DNA from: an uncultured Winogradskyella sp.
Lineage (GTDB): Bacteria > Bacteroidota > Bacteroidia > Flavobacteriales > Flavobacteriaceae
Direction: 5' to 3'
DNA length: 64,000 nucleotides
Assembly (NCBI RefSeq): GCF_947498005.1
Contig: NZ_CANMIW010000003.1
Location: 248,001-312,000 of the forward strand
The position numbers were made by a program, and so were the translations under genes. Numbering within the stretch: the first letter of the stretch is position 1; every line of letters starts with the position of its first letter. Below are positions 1 through 8,550 of the stretch, piece after piece. Below the pieces are notes generated by a model. It worked only from the letters and a program-made list of their open reading frames with translations. It had not been told where the DNA came from and made no database searches.

Positions 1-1395
1 GATGAGAATATGCCAGGACTTACTGGATTAGAAACTTTAAACGAAATTAAAGAAAGACGTGCCAATTTACCAATTGTAATGATTACCAAAAGCGAGGAGG
101 AATATATTATGGAAGAAGCTATTGGAAATAAAATAGCTGATTATTTAATAAAACCTGTTAACCCTAATCAAATTTTATTGAGTTTAAAAAAGAATTTAGA
201 CCACTCGCGTTTAGTTTCTGAAAAGACAACATCTAATTACCAGCAAGAATTTAGAAAGATTGCTATGGATTTGTCAATGGTTAATTCTTATGAAGAATGG
301 GTGGATTTATATCAAAAACTGATTTACTGGGAATTACAACTGGAAGGAATTGAAGATGTTGGAATGACTGATATTTTAGAATCTCAAAAAACAGAGGCGA
401 ACAATCAGTTTGGAAAATTTATCGAAAAAAATTACGAAGATTGGTTTCTGCCCAATACTGATGCACCTGTAATGTCTCATACCTTATTTAAAGATAAAGT
501 AGTCCCAGAACTCAGTGATAAACAACCAACAGTTTTGGTAGTAATTGATAATTTACGTTACGATCAATGGAAAGCATTTGAACCAATAGTTAATAATTAT
601 TACAAAAAAGCATCAGAATTAGCATTTTATAGCATTCTGCCGACAGCTACACAATATGCAAGAAATGCCATTTTTTCAGGCTTAATGCCTGCGGATATGG
701 AAAGCTTATTTCCTCAATATTGGAAAAACGATACTGATGAAGGTGGTAAAAACATGCACGAAGGCGATTTTCTAAGAGAACAATTAAAACGTCTCGGTCT
801 TGGGAATTTAAAGCATACATATCATAAAATCACAAATCTAAAAGCTGGAAAAAAATTAGTTGAAAATTTTAGATCCTTAAAAGATAATGATCTTAATGTA
901 ATTGTATACAATTTTGTAGATATGCTGTCGCATTCTAAAACAGAAATGGAAGTTGTTAAAGAATTGGCATCAAATGATAAAGCTTATCGATCACTTACGG
1001 TTAGTTGGTTTAAAAATTCGCCTTTATTAGAAATGATTCAGCTATCTCAGCAGCTAGGTTTTAAATTAATCTTAACTACAGATCACGGAACAATAAATGT
1101 AAAAGCACCTTCAAAAGTTATTGGTGATAGAGATACCAGTTTAAACCTACGTTACAAAACGGGTAGAAGTTTAACCTACCAAGATAAGGATGTATTAGCC
1201 GTTAAAAATCCAAAATCCGTTCACTTGCCTTCATTAACTATGAGTAGCTCATTTATATTTGCAAAAGGAGATATGTTTTTAGCTTATCCTAATAACTTTA
1301 ATCATTACGTAAGTTATTACAGGAACACTTATCAACATGGAGGTGTTTCTTTAGAAGAGATGGTTATTCCTTTTGTTGTTATGGAGCCTAAATAG
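1..1395 (+). CDS. porX: PorX-like response regulator with PglZ domain (5' truncated)
   Basis: The reading frame is open to the left window edge, so the N-terminal half of the receiver domain is missing. The first visible codon is Asp in DENMPG, which matches the phospho-acceptor position of a CheY-like receiver; the conserved Thr (MITKSEE) and Lys (YLIKPVNP) follow. A linker leads to a PglZ domain of the alkaline-phosphatase superfamily, with metal-ligand motifs VIDNLRYDQW, TATQYARNAIFSG and TTDHGT and a late HGG. In Bacteroidota this architecture is PorX, the cytoplasmic regulator working with PorY and sigma factor SigP to control T9SS genes; its PglZ domain is a zinc phosphodiesterase in characterised homologues. 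The T9SS cargo at 8551-15624 fits. A short AT-rich inverted repeat (1446-1452 with 1462-1468) lies downstream. Confidence 0.9.
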   Translation, partial: DENMPGLTGLETLNEIKERRANLPIVMITKSEEEYIMEEAIGNKIADYLIKPVNPNQILLSLKKNLDHSRLVSEKTTSNYQQEFRKIAMDLSMVNSYEEWVDLYQKLIYWELQLEGIEDVGMTDILESQKTEANNQFGKFIEKNYEDWFLPNTDAPVMSHTLFKDKVVPELSDKQPTVLVVIDNLRYDQWKAFEPIVNNYYKKASELAFYSILPTATQYARNAIFSGLMPADMESLFPQYWKNDTDEGGKNMHEGDFLREQLKRLGLGNLKHTYHKITNLKAGKKLVENFRSLKDNDLNVIVYNFVDMLSHSKTEMEVVKELASNDKAYRSLTVSWFKNSPLLEMIQLSQQLGFKLILTTDHGTINVKAPSKVIGDRDTSLNLRYKTGRSLTYQDKDVLAVKNPKSVHLPSLTMSSSFIFAKGDMFLAYPNNFNHYVSYYRNTYQHGGVSLEEMVIPFVVMEPK

Positions 1396-1567
1396 AAAAA
1401 TTATTCTTTAAATGATTAAGTAAATTAAAGACATTGTCTTGAATAATTCTTTAAAACACTGAAAGAATAATCCTTAAAATGCAAAATTAATCGATGAAAT
1501 ACGCTTTTTTTTAGGTTATCCAAAATATTTTTCTTACCCTTGTATCGTTAAATTATTTTAAAATTTA

Positions 1568-2032
1568 GTGGAAACAATAAAGTTCACATATTATTTAAAG
1601 GATATCGACGCAATTGCTGCTAGTATATTAGAGCATTTAGATTCTAAGATAATACTATTTAGTGGTAGTATGGGAGCTGGTAAAACAACATTTATTAATG
1701 CACTGCTTAAAGCGATGCAAAGTGATGATGTTGCCACGAGCCCAACCTTCTCTATTGTAAATGAATACACTATACCTGACGATAAAATTTACCATTTTGA
1801 CTTTTACAGAATAAATTCTATTGAAGAAGCATACAATTTTGGAATAGAAGATTATTTAAGTAGTGATTCATGGTTATTTATGGAATGGCCAGAGCGCATT
1901 GAAGAATTAATACCTGATAACTCTCAAACCGTTACTATCACTGACATTGAAAATAATAAAAGATCCCTCAAATTAACAATAAACGACAAACATTTAACCC
2001 ATAAGTTAGCTATGAAAACAGTAAATCTATAA
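1568..2032 (+). CDS. tsaE: tRNA threonylcarbamoyladenosine biosynthesis ATPase TsaE
   Basis: A 154-residue protein of typical TsaE length. A P-loop GSMGAGKTT lies at about residues 33-41, followed by the family motifs SPTFSIVNEY and HFDFYRI and the late MEWPE. TsaE is the ATPase partner of TsaD and TsaB in forming t6A37 on tRNAs that read ANN codons. The start is GTG: an in-frame stop TAA lies three codons upstream and no ATG is available between. A weak -7-like box (TACCCTTG, 1535-1542) lies upstream. The placement just after porX is common in Flavobacteriaceae (family knowledge, not tested here). Confidence 0.9.
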   Translation: METIKFTYYLKDIDAIAASILEHLDSKIILFSGSMGAGKTTFINALLKAMQSDDVATSPTFSIVNEYTIPDDKIYHFDFYRINSIEEAYNFGIEDYLSSDSWLFMEWPERIEELIPDNSQTVTITDIENNKRSLKLTINDKHLTHKLAMKTVNL

Positions 2033-2127
2033 TTTTACTTATAGAATAATTCCTACAGAAACCTACTAGTATTACGGTAAAACCGTAACTAATACCCCAT
2101 AATCTATCGGATTTTAACTACTTTAAA

Positions 2128-2159
2128 TTTGTAAGCACTTGATAATGCTTTTATTTTTG
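2128..2159 (+). promoter_or_regulatory. Bacteroidota-type promoter for the 2189 gene
   Basis: A TTTG at 2128-2131 is followed after 20 nt by TATTTTTG at 2152-2159, an exact match to the TAnnTTTG -7 box of the Bacteroidota primary sigma factor with near-ideal spacing. Transcription would begin about 7 nt after 2159, leaving a leader of roughly 20 nt before the ATG at 2189. Confidence 0.6.
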
Positions 2160-2188
2160 AAGTATTAATTAATTAAATCCCTTTTATT

Positions 2189-2335
2189 ATGAAAACTAAA
2201 AAAAACCTAGTACTAGCAATTGCTATTTTCGGTGGAATGTTATTTACTGTACAAGCTACAAACATTATTGATTTAGATGGACAGACTACAACAAAAATCG
2301 AAAAAAAGAAAAGAAAACTCGTTAAATGGGGTTAA
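2189..2335 (+). CDS. Small secreted peptide (48 aa), hypothetical
   Basis: A short gene of 48 codons. It begins with a clear signal peptide: MKTKK, a hydrophobic core (LVLAIAIFGGMLF), and a cleavage-like VQA at residues 21-23. The mature part is only about 25 residues and ends in a very basic stretch (KIEKKKRKLVKWG). It sits directly under a good promoter (2128-2159), which argues that it is expressed. Its 3' end overlaps the next gene by 59 nt in another frame. The function is unknown; a secreted basic peptide or a leader for the membrane protein downstream are both possible. Confidence 0.5.
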   Translation: MKTKKNLVLAIAIFGGMLFTVQATNIIDLDGQTTTKIEKKKRKLVKWG

Positions 2336-2831
2336 TAATAATTTAAGTAGAACAGCAATACTAGGTACTATTATTGCTACTTTTATTAGTTCTACTCCAT
2401 TATTATATTTATTACACGAAAGTGTTCCAGATACAGCTGTTTGGGACACTTTTTTGGGTACATACGAAAGCGGTTTTTGGGAATCTGCTCAATATGCCAT
2501 GTGGGTTTACACAGGTAAAGTAGTTCCTCTTATTTTAATGTTTATTTGGTTTTTTACTTGTAAACATTGGTGGTATCACGCTCTACTTGTACCGATTGTT
2601 ATGTATTCGTTTCAAATAATTACTAGCTATCACGCCGAACTCGAAAATACAGATGAAAATCAAATTTTAATATTGTTACCCGTTTTAGTCATTGTAGTGC
2701 CTTCAATATATTTAATTAGAGCCAAAATGTTTAACAAAATAAACATGTCTAATAAAACACTAGAAGAAATGGAAGCCGAGTTTATGATAAAACCTAAAGG
2801 CGTTTGGAGCAAGGTTAAACAATATTTTTAA
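2277..2831 (+). CDS. Hypothetical membrane protein (184 aa)
   Basis: The protein has about three hydrophobic helices: LSRTAILGTIIATF into STPLLYLL (around residues 24-47), VVPLILMFIWFF (about 81-93) with the nearby WYHALLVPIVMYSF, and ILILLPVLVIVVPSIYLI (about 129-147). A charged C-terminal tail ends in KVKQYF. I do not recognise a family. ATG 2277 is the only usable start: the codon immediately upstream is TAG, and no ATG, GTG or TTG follows in frame before the first helix. The gene therefore starts inside the small peptide gene, which suggests translational coupling. The basic N-terminus (KSKKRK) is partly dictated by that overlap. Confidence 0.6.
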   Translation: MDRLQQKSKKRKENSLNGVNNNLSRTAILGTIIATFISSTPLLYLLHESVPDTAVWDTFLGTYESGFWESAQYAMWVYTGKVVPLILMFIWFFTCKHWWYHALLVPIVMYSFQIITSYHAELENTDENQILILLPVLVIVVPSIYLIRAKMFNKINMSNKTLEEMEAEFMIKPKGVWSKVKQYF

Positions 2832-2943
2832 AATTCACTTTCAATTAATATTCAAAAATTATAAATAATTTAAGGTTAGATTAATTTTAGTAATATTTAT
2901 AACGTTTCGTTATATTGCATTACTATATAAATTAACTGACTCA

Positions 2944-4143
2944 ATGAGTATATCTTTATCTCCCTTTACTAAAGCCCAATTATTACCTCAAGAGGAAACC
3001 TTAGAAATATTAAAGCAAAAAGGTGAGCTTTTTATAGGCATTCCCAAAGAAGCACATTTTCAAGAGCGCAGAGTTTGCTTAACTCCAGATGCGGTCTCAG
3101 CTTTAACAGCAAACGGCCATCGTGTTTTATTAGAATCTGGTGCTGGTGAAGGTGCTAATTTTAAAGATAAAAATTATAGCGAAGCAGGCGCAGAAGTTAC
3201 AAAGGATACAGAAAAAGTGTACTCCTGCCCTATCATCCTCAAAGTTGAACCTCCTTCATTAGATGAAATTAAATTAATTAACCCTCAAACCTTATTAATT
3301 TCTGCACTTCAAATTAAAACTCAAGAAAAGTCTTATTTTGAAGCTCTTGCAAAAAAAAGAATCACAGCTTTAGCTTTTGAATATATAAAGGATGATGATG
3401 GCGCATATCCAGCAGTGAGTTCTTTGAGTGAAATTGCCGGAACGGCATCTATATTAATTGCATCTGAATTATTATCTAACGTAAATGGAGGAAATGGTTT
3501 AATGATGGGTAATATTAATGGCGTTCCTCCTACCGAAGTGGTCATATTAGGTGCTGGTACTGTTGGCGAATTCGCAGCGCGTTCAGCTATTGGTTTAGGA
3601 GCCAATATTAAAGTTTTTGATAGTTCTATTACAAGATTGCGACGACTTCAAAATAATTTAGGTCGCACTATCTATACATCAACAATGCAACCTAAAAACC
3701 TCATAAAAGCACTTAAACGTTGCGATGTAGCCATTGGCGCTGTTAGAGGAGTTAATAGAGCACCTATTGTAATAACCGAAAGTATGCTAAACCACATGAA
3801 AAATGGCTCCGTTGTTATAGATGTCAGTATAGATATGGGAGGATGTTTCGAAACTAGTGAAGTTACCACTCACGATAAGCCTACTTTTGAGCATAATGGC
3901 GTAATACATTATTGTGTACCAAATATTCCTGCAAGATATTCAAGAACTGCTTCAGTTTCAATAAGTAATATCTTTACGCCATACCTATTAGAAATTGGAG
4001 AATATGGAGGCATAGAAAATGCCTTAAGATTTGATAGAGGTTTAAAAAATGGGTTGTACTTTTACCACGGCATTTTAACTAATAAATCAGTAGCAGAATG
4101 GTTTGGTTTAGATTACAACGATGCTAATTTATTAATCTTTTAA
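2944..4143 (+). CDS. ald: Alanine dehydrogenase (AlaDH/PNT family)
   Basis: A 399-residue member of the alanine dehydrogenase/transhydrogenase-alpha family. The N-terminal catalytic domain holds GIPKEAHFQERRVCLTP and ILKVEPPS (the substrate-binding Lys region). The central Rossmann fold has VVILGAGTVGEFAARSA, and the C-terminal part has SVVIDVSIDMGGCFETS. The expected reaction is NAD-dependent interconversion of L-alanine and pyruvate with ammonia. It is about 25 residues longer at the N-terminus than the Bacillus enzyme. The segment that carries the catalytic His in characterised AlaDHs (YLHLA) reads ALQIK here, so activity on alanine is not certain. A -7-like TATATTGC lies at about 2911-2918. 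Confidence 0.8.
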   Translation: MSISLSPFTKAQLLPQEETLEILKQKGELFIGIPKEAHFQERRVCLTPDAVSALTANGHRVLLESGAGEGANFKDKNYSEAGAEVTKDTEKVYSCPIILKVEPPSLDEIKLINPQTLLISALQIKTQEKSYFEALAKKRITALAFEYIKDDDGAYPAVSSLSEIAGTASILIASELLSNVNGGNGLMMGNINGVPPTEVVILGAGTVGEFAARSAIGLGANIKVFDSSITRLRRLQNNLGRTIYTSTMQPKNLIKALKRCDVAIGAVRGVNRAPIVITESMLNHMKNGSVVIDVSIDMGGCFETSEVTTHDKPTFEHNGVIHYCVPNIPARYSRTASVSISNIFTPYLLEIGEYGGIENALRFDRGLKNGLYFYHGILTNKSVAEWFGLDYNDANLLIF

Positions 4144-4191
4144 AATTTAGTTGACTTCTTCTAGTCTACTGACAGAACATTTTATTTATCT

Positions 4192-4569
4192 ATGAAATTT
4201 ATAAATCGATTAGGCTATTATCTAGGCGGATTTGCAATAGGATTAATTCTATTAATGTTTTTTTTAAACGGTAAAGATGCATCTTGCGATTATAGTCCAA
4301 ATGCTAGAACGGTAAAAAATATCAGTTCAAAATCTATTAACTACACTTCTGATGCTTCAAAATTTATAAATGATAATAAAATCGACTCAACCACAGTTGT
4401 TGATTTAATAAAATTTGGGAGTGTTAATTTTTCTAAAAGCAAGACAAAATTAGATTCTTGTAAAGTCTATTTTATAGATAATGCCTACAAAGAGCGCGAA
4501 ATGGAGTTGAAAATTAAAAATTGTGACTCAATAGCGACAATCCTCGATATTAAGTATACAAACATCTAA
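4192..4569 (+). CDS. Membrane-anchored DUF4258-like protein
   Basis: A 125-residue protein with one N-terminal membrane segment (LGYYLGGFAIGLILLMFFL, about residues 7-25), followed by a soluble domain with regularly spaced Cys, Lys and Asp (DASCDYSPNARTVKNI; KTKLDSCKVYFI). The pattern resembles flavobacterial DUF4258-containing proteins found next to alanine dehydrogenase genes; this comes from memory. It lies 48 nt after the ald-like gene on the same strand with no visible terminator, so the two are probably cotranscribed. No function is known. Confidence 0.55.
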   Translation: MKFINRLGYYLGGFAIGLILLMFFLNGKDASCDYSPNARTVKNISSKSINYTSDASKFINDNKIDSTTVVDLIKFGSVNFSKSKTKLDSCKVYFIDNAYKEREMELKIKNCDSIATILDIKYTNI

Positions 4570-4660
4570 TTTGTTGAAATTGATTACCATAAAATTTAGA
4601 GGTATCACACAAAATTTTAATATTTGACATCCCTCTTTAAAATTGTAAAATTATTTTATC

Positions 4661-5680
4661 ATGAAAGTATTAGTAACAGGAGCAGCAGGTTTTATAGGAT
4701 TTTATGTATCAAAAATACTTTTATCTAAAGGTCATCAAGTGGTTGGTTTAGATAATGTTAACGATTATTATGATGTTAATTTAAAATATGATAGACTTAA
4801 AGAGTTAGGTATAGACAAAACTGAGGCTGAAGAATTTAATAGTATTTGTAAAAGTAATTCTACCAATTTTACATTTGTTAGAATGAATCTTGAAGATCGT
4901 ATTAAACTTCCTAAGCTATTTGAGAGCGAAGAATTTGAAATCGTTTGTAATTTAGCAGCCCAAGCAGGTGTAAGATATAGTTTAGAAAACCCAGAAACGT
5001 ATGTAGATTCTAACTTGGTTGGATTCTTAAATATTTTAGAATGCTGTAGAAACAATGCTATTAAACACTTAGTATATGCAAGTAGTTCTAGTGTTTATGG
5101 AATGAACAAAAAAATTCCATTTTCCACTGACGACAACGTAGATCACCCAATTAGCCTCTATGCTGCTACTAAAAAAAGTAATGAATTAATGGCACATACC
5201 TACAGTCATTTGTTTAAAATACCAACTACTGGTTTAAGGTTTTTTACAGTTTACGGACCTTGGGGAAGACCTGACATGGCGATGTTTTTATTTACAGATG
5301 CAATTGTTAATGATAAGCCTATAAAAGTATTTAACCATGGAAACATGGAAAGAGATTTTACTTTTATTGATGATATAGTTGAAGGCGTTGTGAGAATAAT
5401 AGAAAAATCTACAACCGAAAGAATTGCTTCAAAAGAATTATATAAAGTCTATAATATTGGAAATAATGATTCTGTAAAACTTTTAGATTTTATAAAAGAA
5501 ATTGAAATTAACTTAAATAAAGTTGCAACCAAAAACATGATGGAAATGCAACCTGGTGATGTAGAAAGAACTTGGGCAGATGTAGATGAATTAATAAAAG
5601 ATTATGATTACAGACCTAACACATCTATAAAACATGGTGTTAAGTCTTTCATTGATTGGTTTAAAAATTATTATAAATAG
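4661..5680 (+). CDS. NAD-dependent epimerase, probably UDP-glucuronate 4-epimerase
   Basis: An extended short-chain dehydrogenase of 339 residues. The cofactor motif GAAGFIGFYV sits at residues 7-16. The segment after it (LDNVNDYYDVNLKYDRL) is typical of UDP-glucuronate 4-epimerases of the CapI/LspL type. The catalytic residues lie in YASSSSVYG and the YxxxK of YAATK. It would convert UDP-GlcA to UDP-GalA in the cytoplasm. The UDP-glucose dehydrogenase that makes UDP-GlcA is the next gene, which strongly supports the substrate choice. This is the first gene of the polysaccharide locus. A UDP-glucose 4-epimerase is the less likely alternative. Confidence 0.8.
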   Translation: MKVLVTGAAGFIGFYVSKILLSKGHQVVGLDNVNDYYDVNLKYDRLKELGIDKTEAEEFNSICKSNSTNFTFVRMNLEDRIKLPKLFESEEFEIVCNLAAQAGVRYSLENPETYVDSNLVGFLNILECCRNNAIKHLVYASSSSVYGMNKKIPFSTDDNVDHPISLYAATKKSNELMAHTYSHLFKIPTTGLRFFTVYGPWGRPDMAMFLFTDAIVNDKPIKVFNHGNMERDFTFIDDIVEGVVRIIEKSTTERIASKELYKVYNIGNNDSVKLLDFIKEIEINLNKVATKNMMEMQPGDVERTWADVDELIKDYDYRPNTSIKHGVKSFIDWFKNYYK

Positions 5681-5837
5681 GATTTTATTATTATTAAAAG
5701 GTCACGAAATCTATGTTTAGGTGGATACTTATCGTAAAAAAGTGTTCTTTATATATTATATTGCGCAAATAAAATAATTTCAATCAAATTTGTTGTCTTT
5801 TACGACAATTAACTCAAGTCTAAATAAACTTTAAATA

Positions 5838-7217
5838 ATGAAAATAACAAATATTTGTTGTATCGGAGCTGGTTATGTAGGAGGTCCTACAATGGCAGTC
5901 ATTGCAAAAAAGAATCCAAATATAAAAGTTACTATTGTTGATATCAATGCTGAGCGTATCGCAGCTTGGAATGATAAAGATGTTTCTAAACTGCCTATTT
6001 ATGAGCCTGGTTTAGCAGAAATCGTTGAAGAAACAAGAGGTAAAAATTTATTCTTTACAACGGAAATAGATAAAACTATAAAAGAATCTGAAATGATTTT
6101 CATTTCTGTAAACACACCTACCAAAACTTATGGTAAAGGAAAAGGTATGGCTGCAGATTTAAAGTATGTTGAATTATGTGCAAGAAATATTGCGGAAGTT
6201 GCGACTACCGATAAAATTGTTGTAGAAAAATCTACATTACCTGTAAGAACAGCGCAAGCAATAAAGAGTATATTACATAATACTGGTAAAGACGTTAAGT
6301 TTAGTATTTTATCTAATCCTGAATTCTTAGCCGAAGGAACAGCCGTTCAAGATTTACTTAATCCTGATCGCGTATTAATTGGAGGAGAGTCAGAAGAAGC
6401 CATTGAAAGTTTAGCCAATGTTTATGGAAGTTGGGTTTCTCAAGATCGTATTTTAAGAACAAATGTTTGGTCTTCAGAATTATCTAAATTAACAGCGAAT
6501 GCATTTTTAGCACAACGTATTTCTTCAATTAATGCTATTTCTGAATTATGTGAACATACAGAGGCTAATGTTAACGAAGTTGCTAAAGCAATTGGGATGG
6601 ATTCTCGAATTGGACCTAAATTCTTAAATGCTTCTATTGGATTTGGAGGATCTTGTTTTCAAAAAGATATTTTAAATTTAGTCTACATTGCAAGAAGCTA
6701 TAACTTACAAGCTGTTGCTGATTATTGGGAGCAGGTAATTATATTAAATGATCATCAAAAACGTCGTTTTTCTGATAACTTGATTAGTACTTTATATAAT
6801 ACAGTTTCTGGTAAAAAGATTGCAATGTTAGGTTGGGCTTTTAAAAAGGACACTAATGACACTAGAGAATCAGCAGCCATTTATGTAGCAGATCATTTGT
6901 TAAGCGAACAAGCTAATATAGCTGTTTATGATCCAAAGGTAAACGGAGAAAAGGTTCAAGTGGATCTGAATTATTTAAACACTAGATCTGAAGCTGAAAA
7001 TAACGATTTGGTTAAATCTTACAATGATCCATACGAAGTAACAAAGGATGCTCATGCAGTTGCTATTATGACTGAATGGGATGAGTTTAAAACATATGAT
7101 TGGCAAAAAATTTATAGCCAAATGAAAAAGCCTGCATTTATTTTTGATGGTAGAAACATATTAGATCCCGTTGAAATGAAAAAGATTGGCTTTGAATATT
7201 CTTCTATAGGAAAGTAA
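5838..7217 (+). CDS. ugd: UDP-glucose 6-dehydrogenase (eukaryotic-like type)
   Basis: A 459-residue enzyme oxidising UDP-glucose to UDP-glucuronate with two NAD. The N-terminal Rossmann motif is [32 protein letters not shown] is the conserved substrate loop, and the catalytic Cys is C273 in [10 protein letters not shown]. The C-terminal domain contains [14 protein letters not shown]. The length and the N-terminus resemble animal UGDH more than the shorter bacterial Ugd type. It supplies UDP-GlcA to the preceding epimerase. A possible promoter is TTG at 5761-5763 with CAAATTTG at 5785-5792 (one mismatch to the -7 consensus). Confidence 0.9.
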   Translation: MKITNICCIGAGYVGGPTMAVIAKKNPNIKVTIVDINAERIAAWNDKDVSKLPIYEPGLAEIVEETRGKNLFFTTEIDKTIKESEMIFISVNTPTKTYGKGKGMAADLKYVELCARNIAEVATTDKIVVEKSTLPVRTAQAIKSILHNTGKDVKFSILSNPEFLAEGTAVQDLLNPDRVLIGGESEEAIESLANVYGSWVSQDRILRTNVWSSELSKLTANAFLAQRISSINAISELCEHTEANVNEVAKAIGMDSRIGPKFLNASIGFGGSCFQKDILNLVYIARSYNLQAVADYWEQVIILNDHQKRRFSDNLISTLYNTVSGKKIAMLGWAFKKDTNDTRESAAIYVADHLLSEQANIAVYDPKVNGEKVQVDLNYLNTRSEAENNDLVKSYNDPYEVTKDAHAVAIMTEWDEFKTYDWQKIYSQMKKPAFIFDGRNILDPVEMKKIGFEYSSIGK

Positions 7218-7292
7218 TCCTAAAACATAGTAATATTACTTACATTCTTAACTTTTTTAAGACATTAATTAGAAAAATAAAAATTACGCTAA

Positions 7293-8318
7293 ATGTTAAA
7301 AAAAGATTTAAGTCATATGAATTTGTTAAGAGCAGTTGGTATAACATTAGTTGTTCTTAGACATTCCTTTTCTCCTTTTCGAAATAGTTGGGATGTAAGT
7401 AAATATTATGAATACAATATTATTGCAGATTTCATTGGTAGATATACATCTACTATTTCTATGCCTCTATTTGTATTTATTTCAGGTTATATTTATTTCT
7501 TTTTACGAAATAATTACAACAAGTATTCCAGTTTTAAAATTTTATTTGAAAAAAAATCTAGGAGATTAATTGTACCTTATTTAATTCTTGCTCCATTTTA
7601 CATTTGGGTATTTTTAGATTATAATTCGGTATTATCATTCTTGTCACATCTATGGGTTGGAGCCGGACACCTGTGGTTTCTTTTAATGATGTTCGTAATG
7701 TTTCTGTTATATTATAAATTTGAAACGTACTTATGTAAGCATTATGTTTTTAGCATCATTCTCGGTGTTTTCTTATATCTTATTGTACTACCGCTTAATT
7801 ATTTTCATTTACAGCCTTTAGGTCTAGTGGCTAGGTATTTTATCTTTTTTCAATTAGGCAATCTATTCAACAAAAATTCAACAGTTATATTAAGTTTTTT
7901 GAAGGGAAAAGTGTTATGTATATTTTTAACACATTTGGTGTTATTTGTAATTTACTTTTGTTCAATAAAATTCTTTGACAATAAGTATATTCAATTTTCC
8001 ATAAATCAAGTACTACTAGTTTTAAGTATTTTGTCTTTATTTTTTATATATGGGTTTTTAAATGTGATCATAACAAAACATGATAACTTAGTACAAAAAA
8101 TTAAACCAACAATTTCATTTATAAATCACAATAGTTACTATTTATACCTCATTCACGAACCATTATTAAAAATATTTTTCACATTCCTCTTTGTGCAAAA
8201 TCTACCAATTATACTAGCTATTTCATTGGCATTTGTGAGTTCTATGACAATTTCATTAATCTTAGGAAGTTTGTTGATGAAACTTAAAATAGGAAGAGAG
8301 CTAATCGGTGGTTCCTAA
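7293..8318 (+). CDS. Acyltransferase family 3 membrane protein
   Basis: A 341-residue integral membrane protein with about ten hydrophobic helices. It carries the acyltransferase-3 signature HMNLLRAVGITLVVLRHSF, whose RH pair is the conserved active-site feature, and a late IHEPLLKIFF. Such proteins transfer acetyl or other short acyl groups from the cytoplasm to sugars of exported polysaccharide or lipid-linked precursors. It lies 75 nt after ugd on the same strand and converges on the giant lyase gene. The 232 nt between them hold only weak AT-rich hairpins (for example 8464-8491). Confidence 0.8.
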   Translation: MLKKDLSHMNLLRAVGITLVVLRHSFSPFRNSWDVSKYYEYNIIADFIGRYTSTISMPLFVFISGYIYFFLRNNYNKYSSFKILFEKKSRRLIVPYLILAPFYIWVFLDYNSVLSFLSHLWVGAGHLWFLLMMFVMFLLYYKFETYLCKHYVFSIILGVFLYLIVLPLNYFHLQPLGLVARYFIFFQLGNLFNKNSTVILSFLKGKVLCIFLTHLVLFVIYFCSIKFFDNKYIQFSINQVLLVLSILSLFFIYGFLNVIITKHDNLVQKIKPTISFINHNSYYLYLIHEPLLKIFFTFLFVQNLPIILAISLAFVSSMTISLILGSLLMKLKIGRELIGGS

Positions 8319-8550
8319 AATTTTGTATTATTCCTACTAAATTAATTTAACGGTAAAATAATAAGGCATTGATATAGCAAACTAACTTATTATGCAATCT
8401 CTGAATTATAAGTTCTATTGAGATTCAGTCAATTTTAATTTTCAACACTCAAATTACTACCAATAGATTTTATTAGTTAATAAAAAATCTTTAGACATAG
8501 ATCAAATAAGTTTCAGGTCAATTGTAATTATTATTTAATAGTAAAATAAT

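Noticed and set aside
8319..8550. Bidirectional terminator between the acyltransferase and giant lyase genes
   Set aside because: Only imperfect AT-rich hairpins (for example 8464-8491 and 8397-8428) were found, too weak to call.
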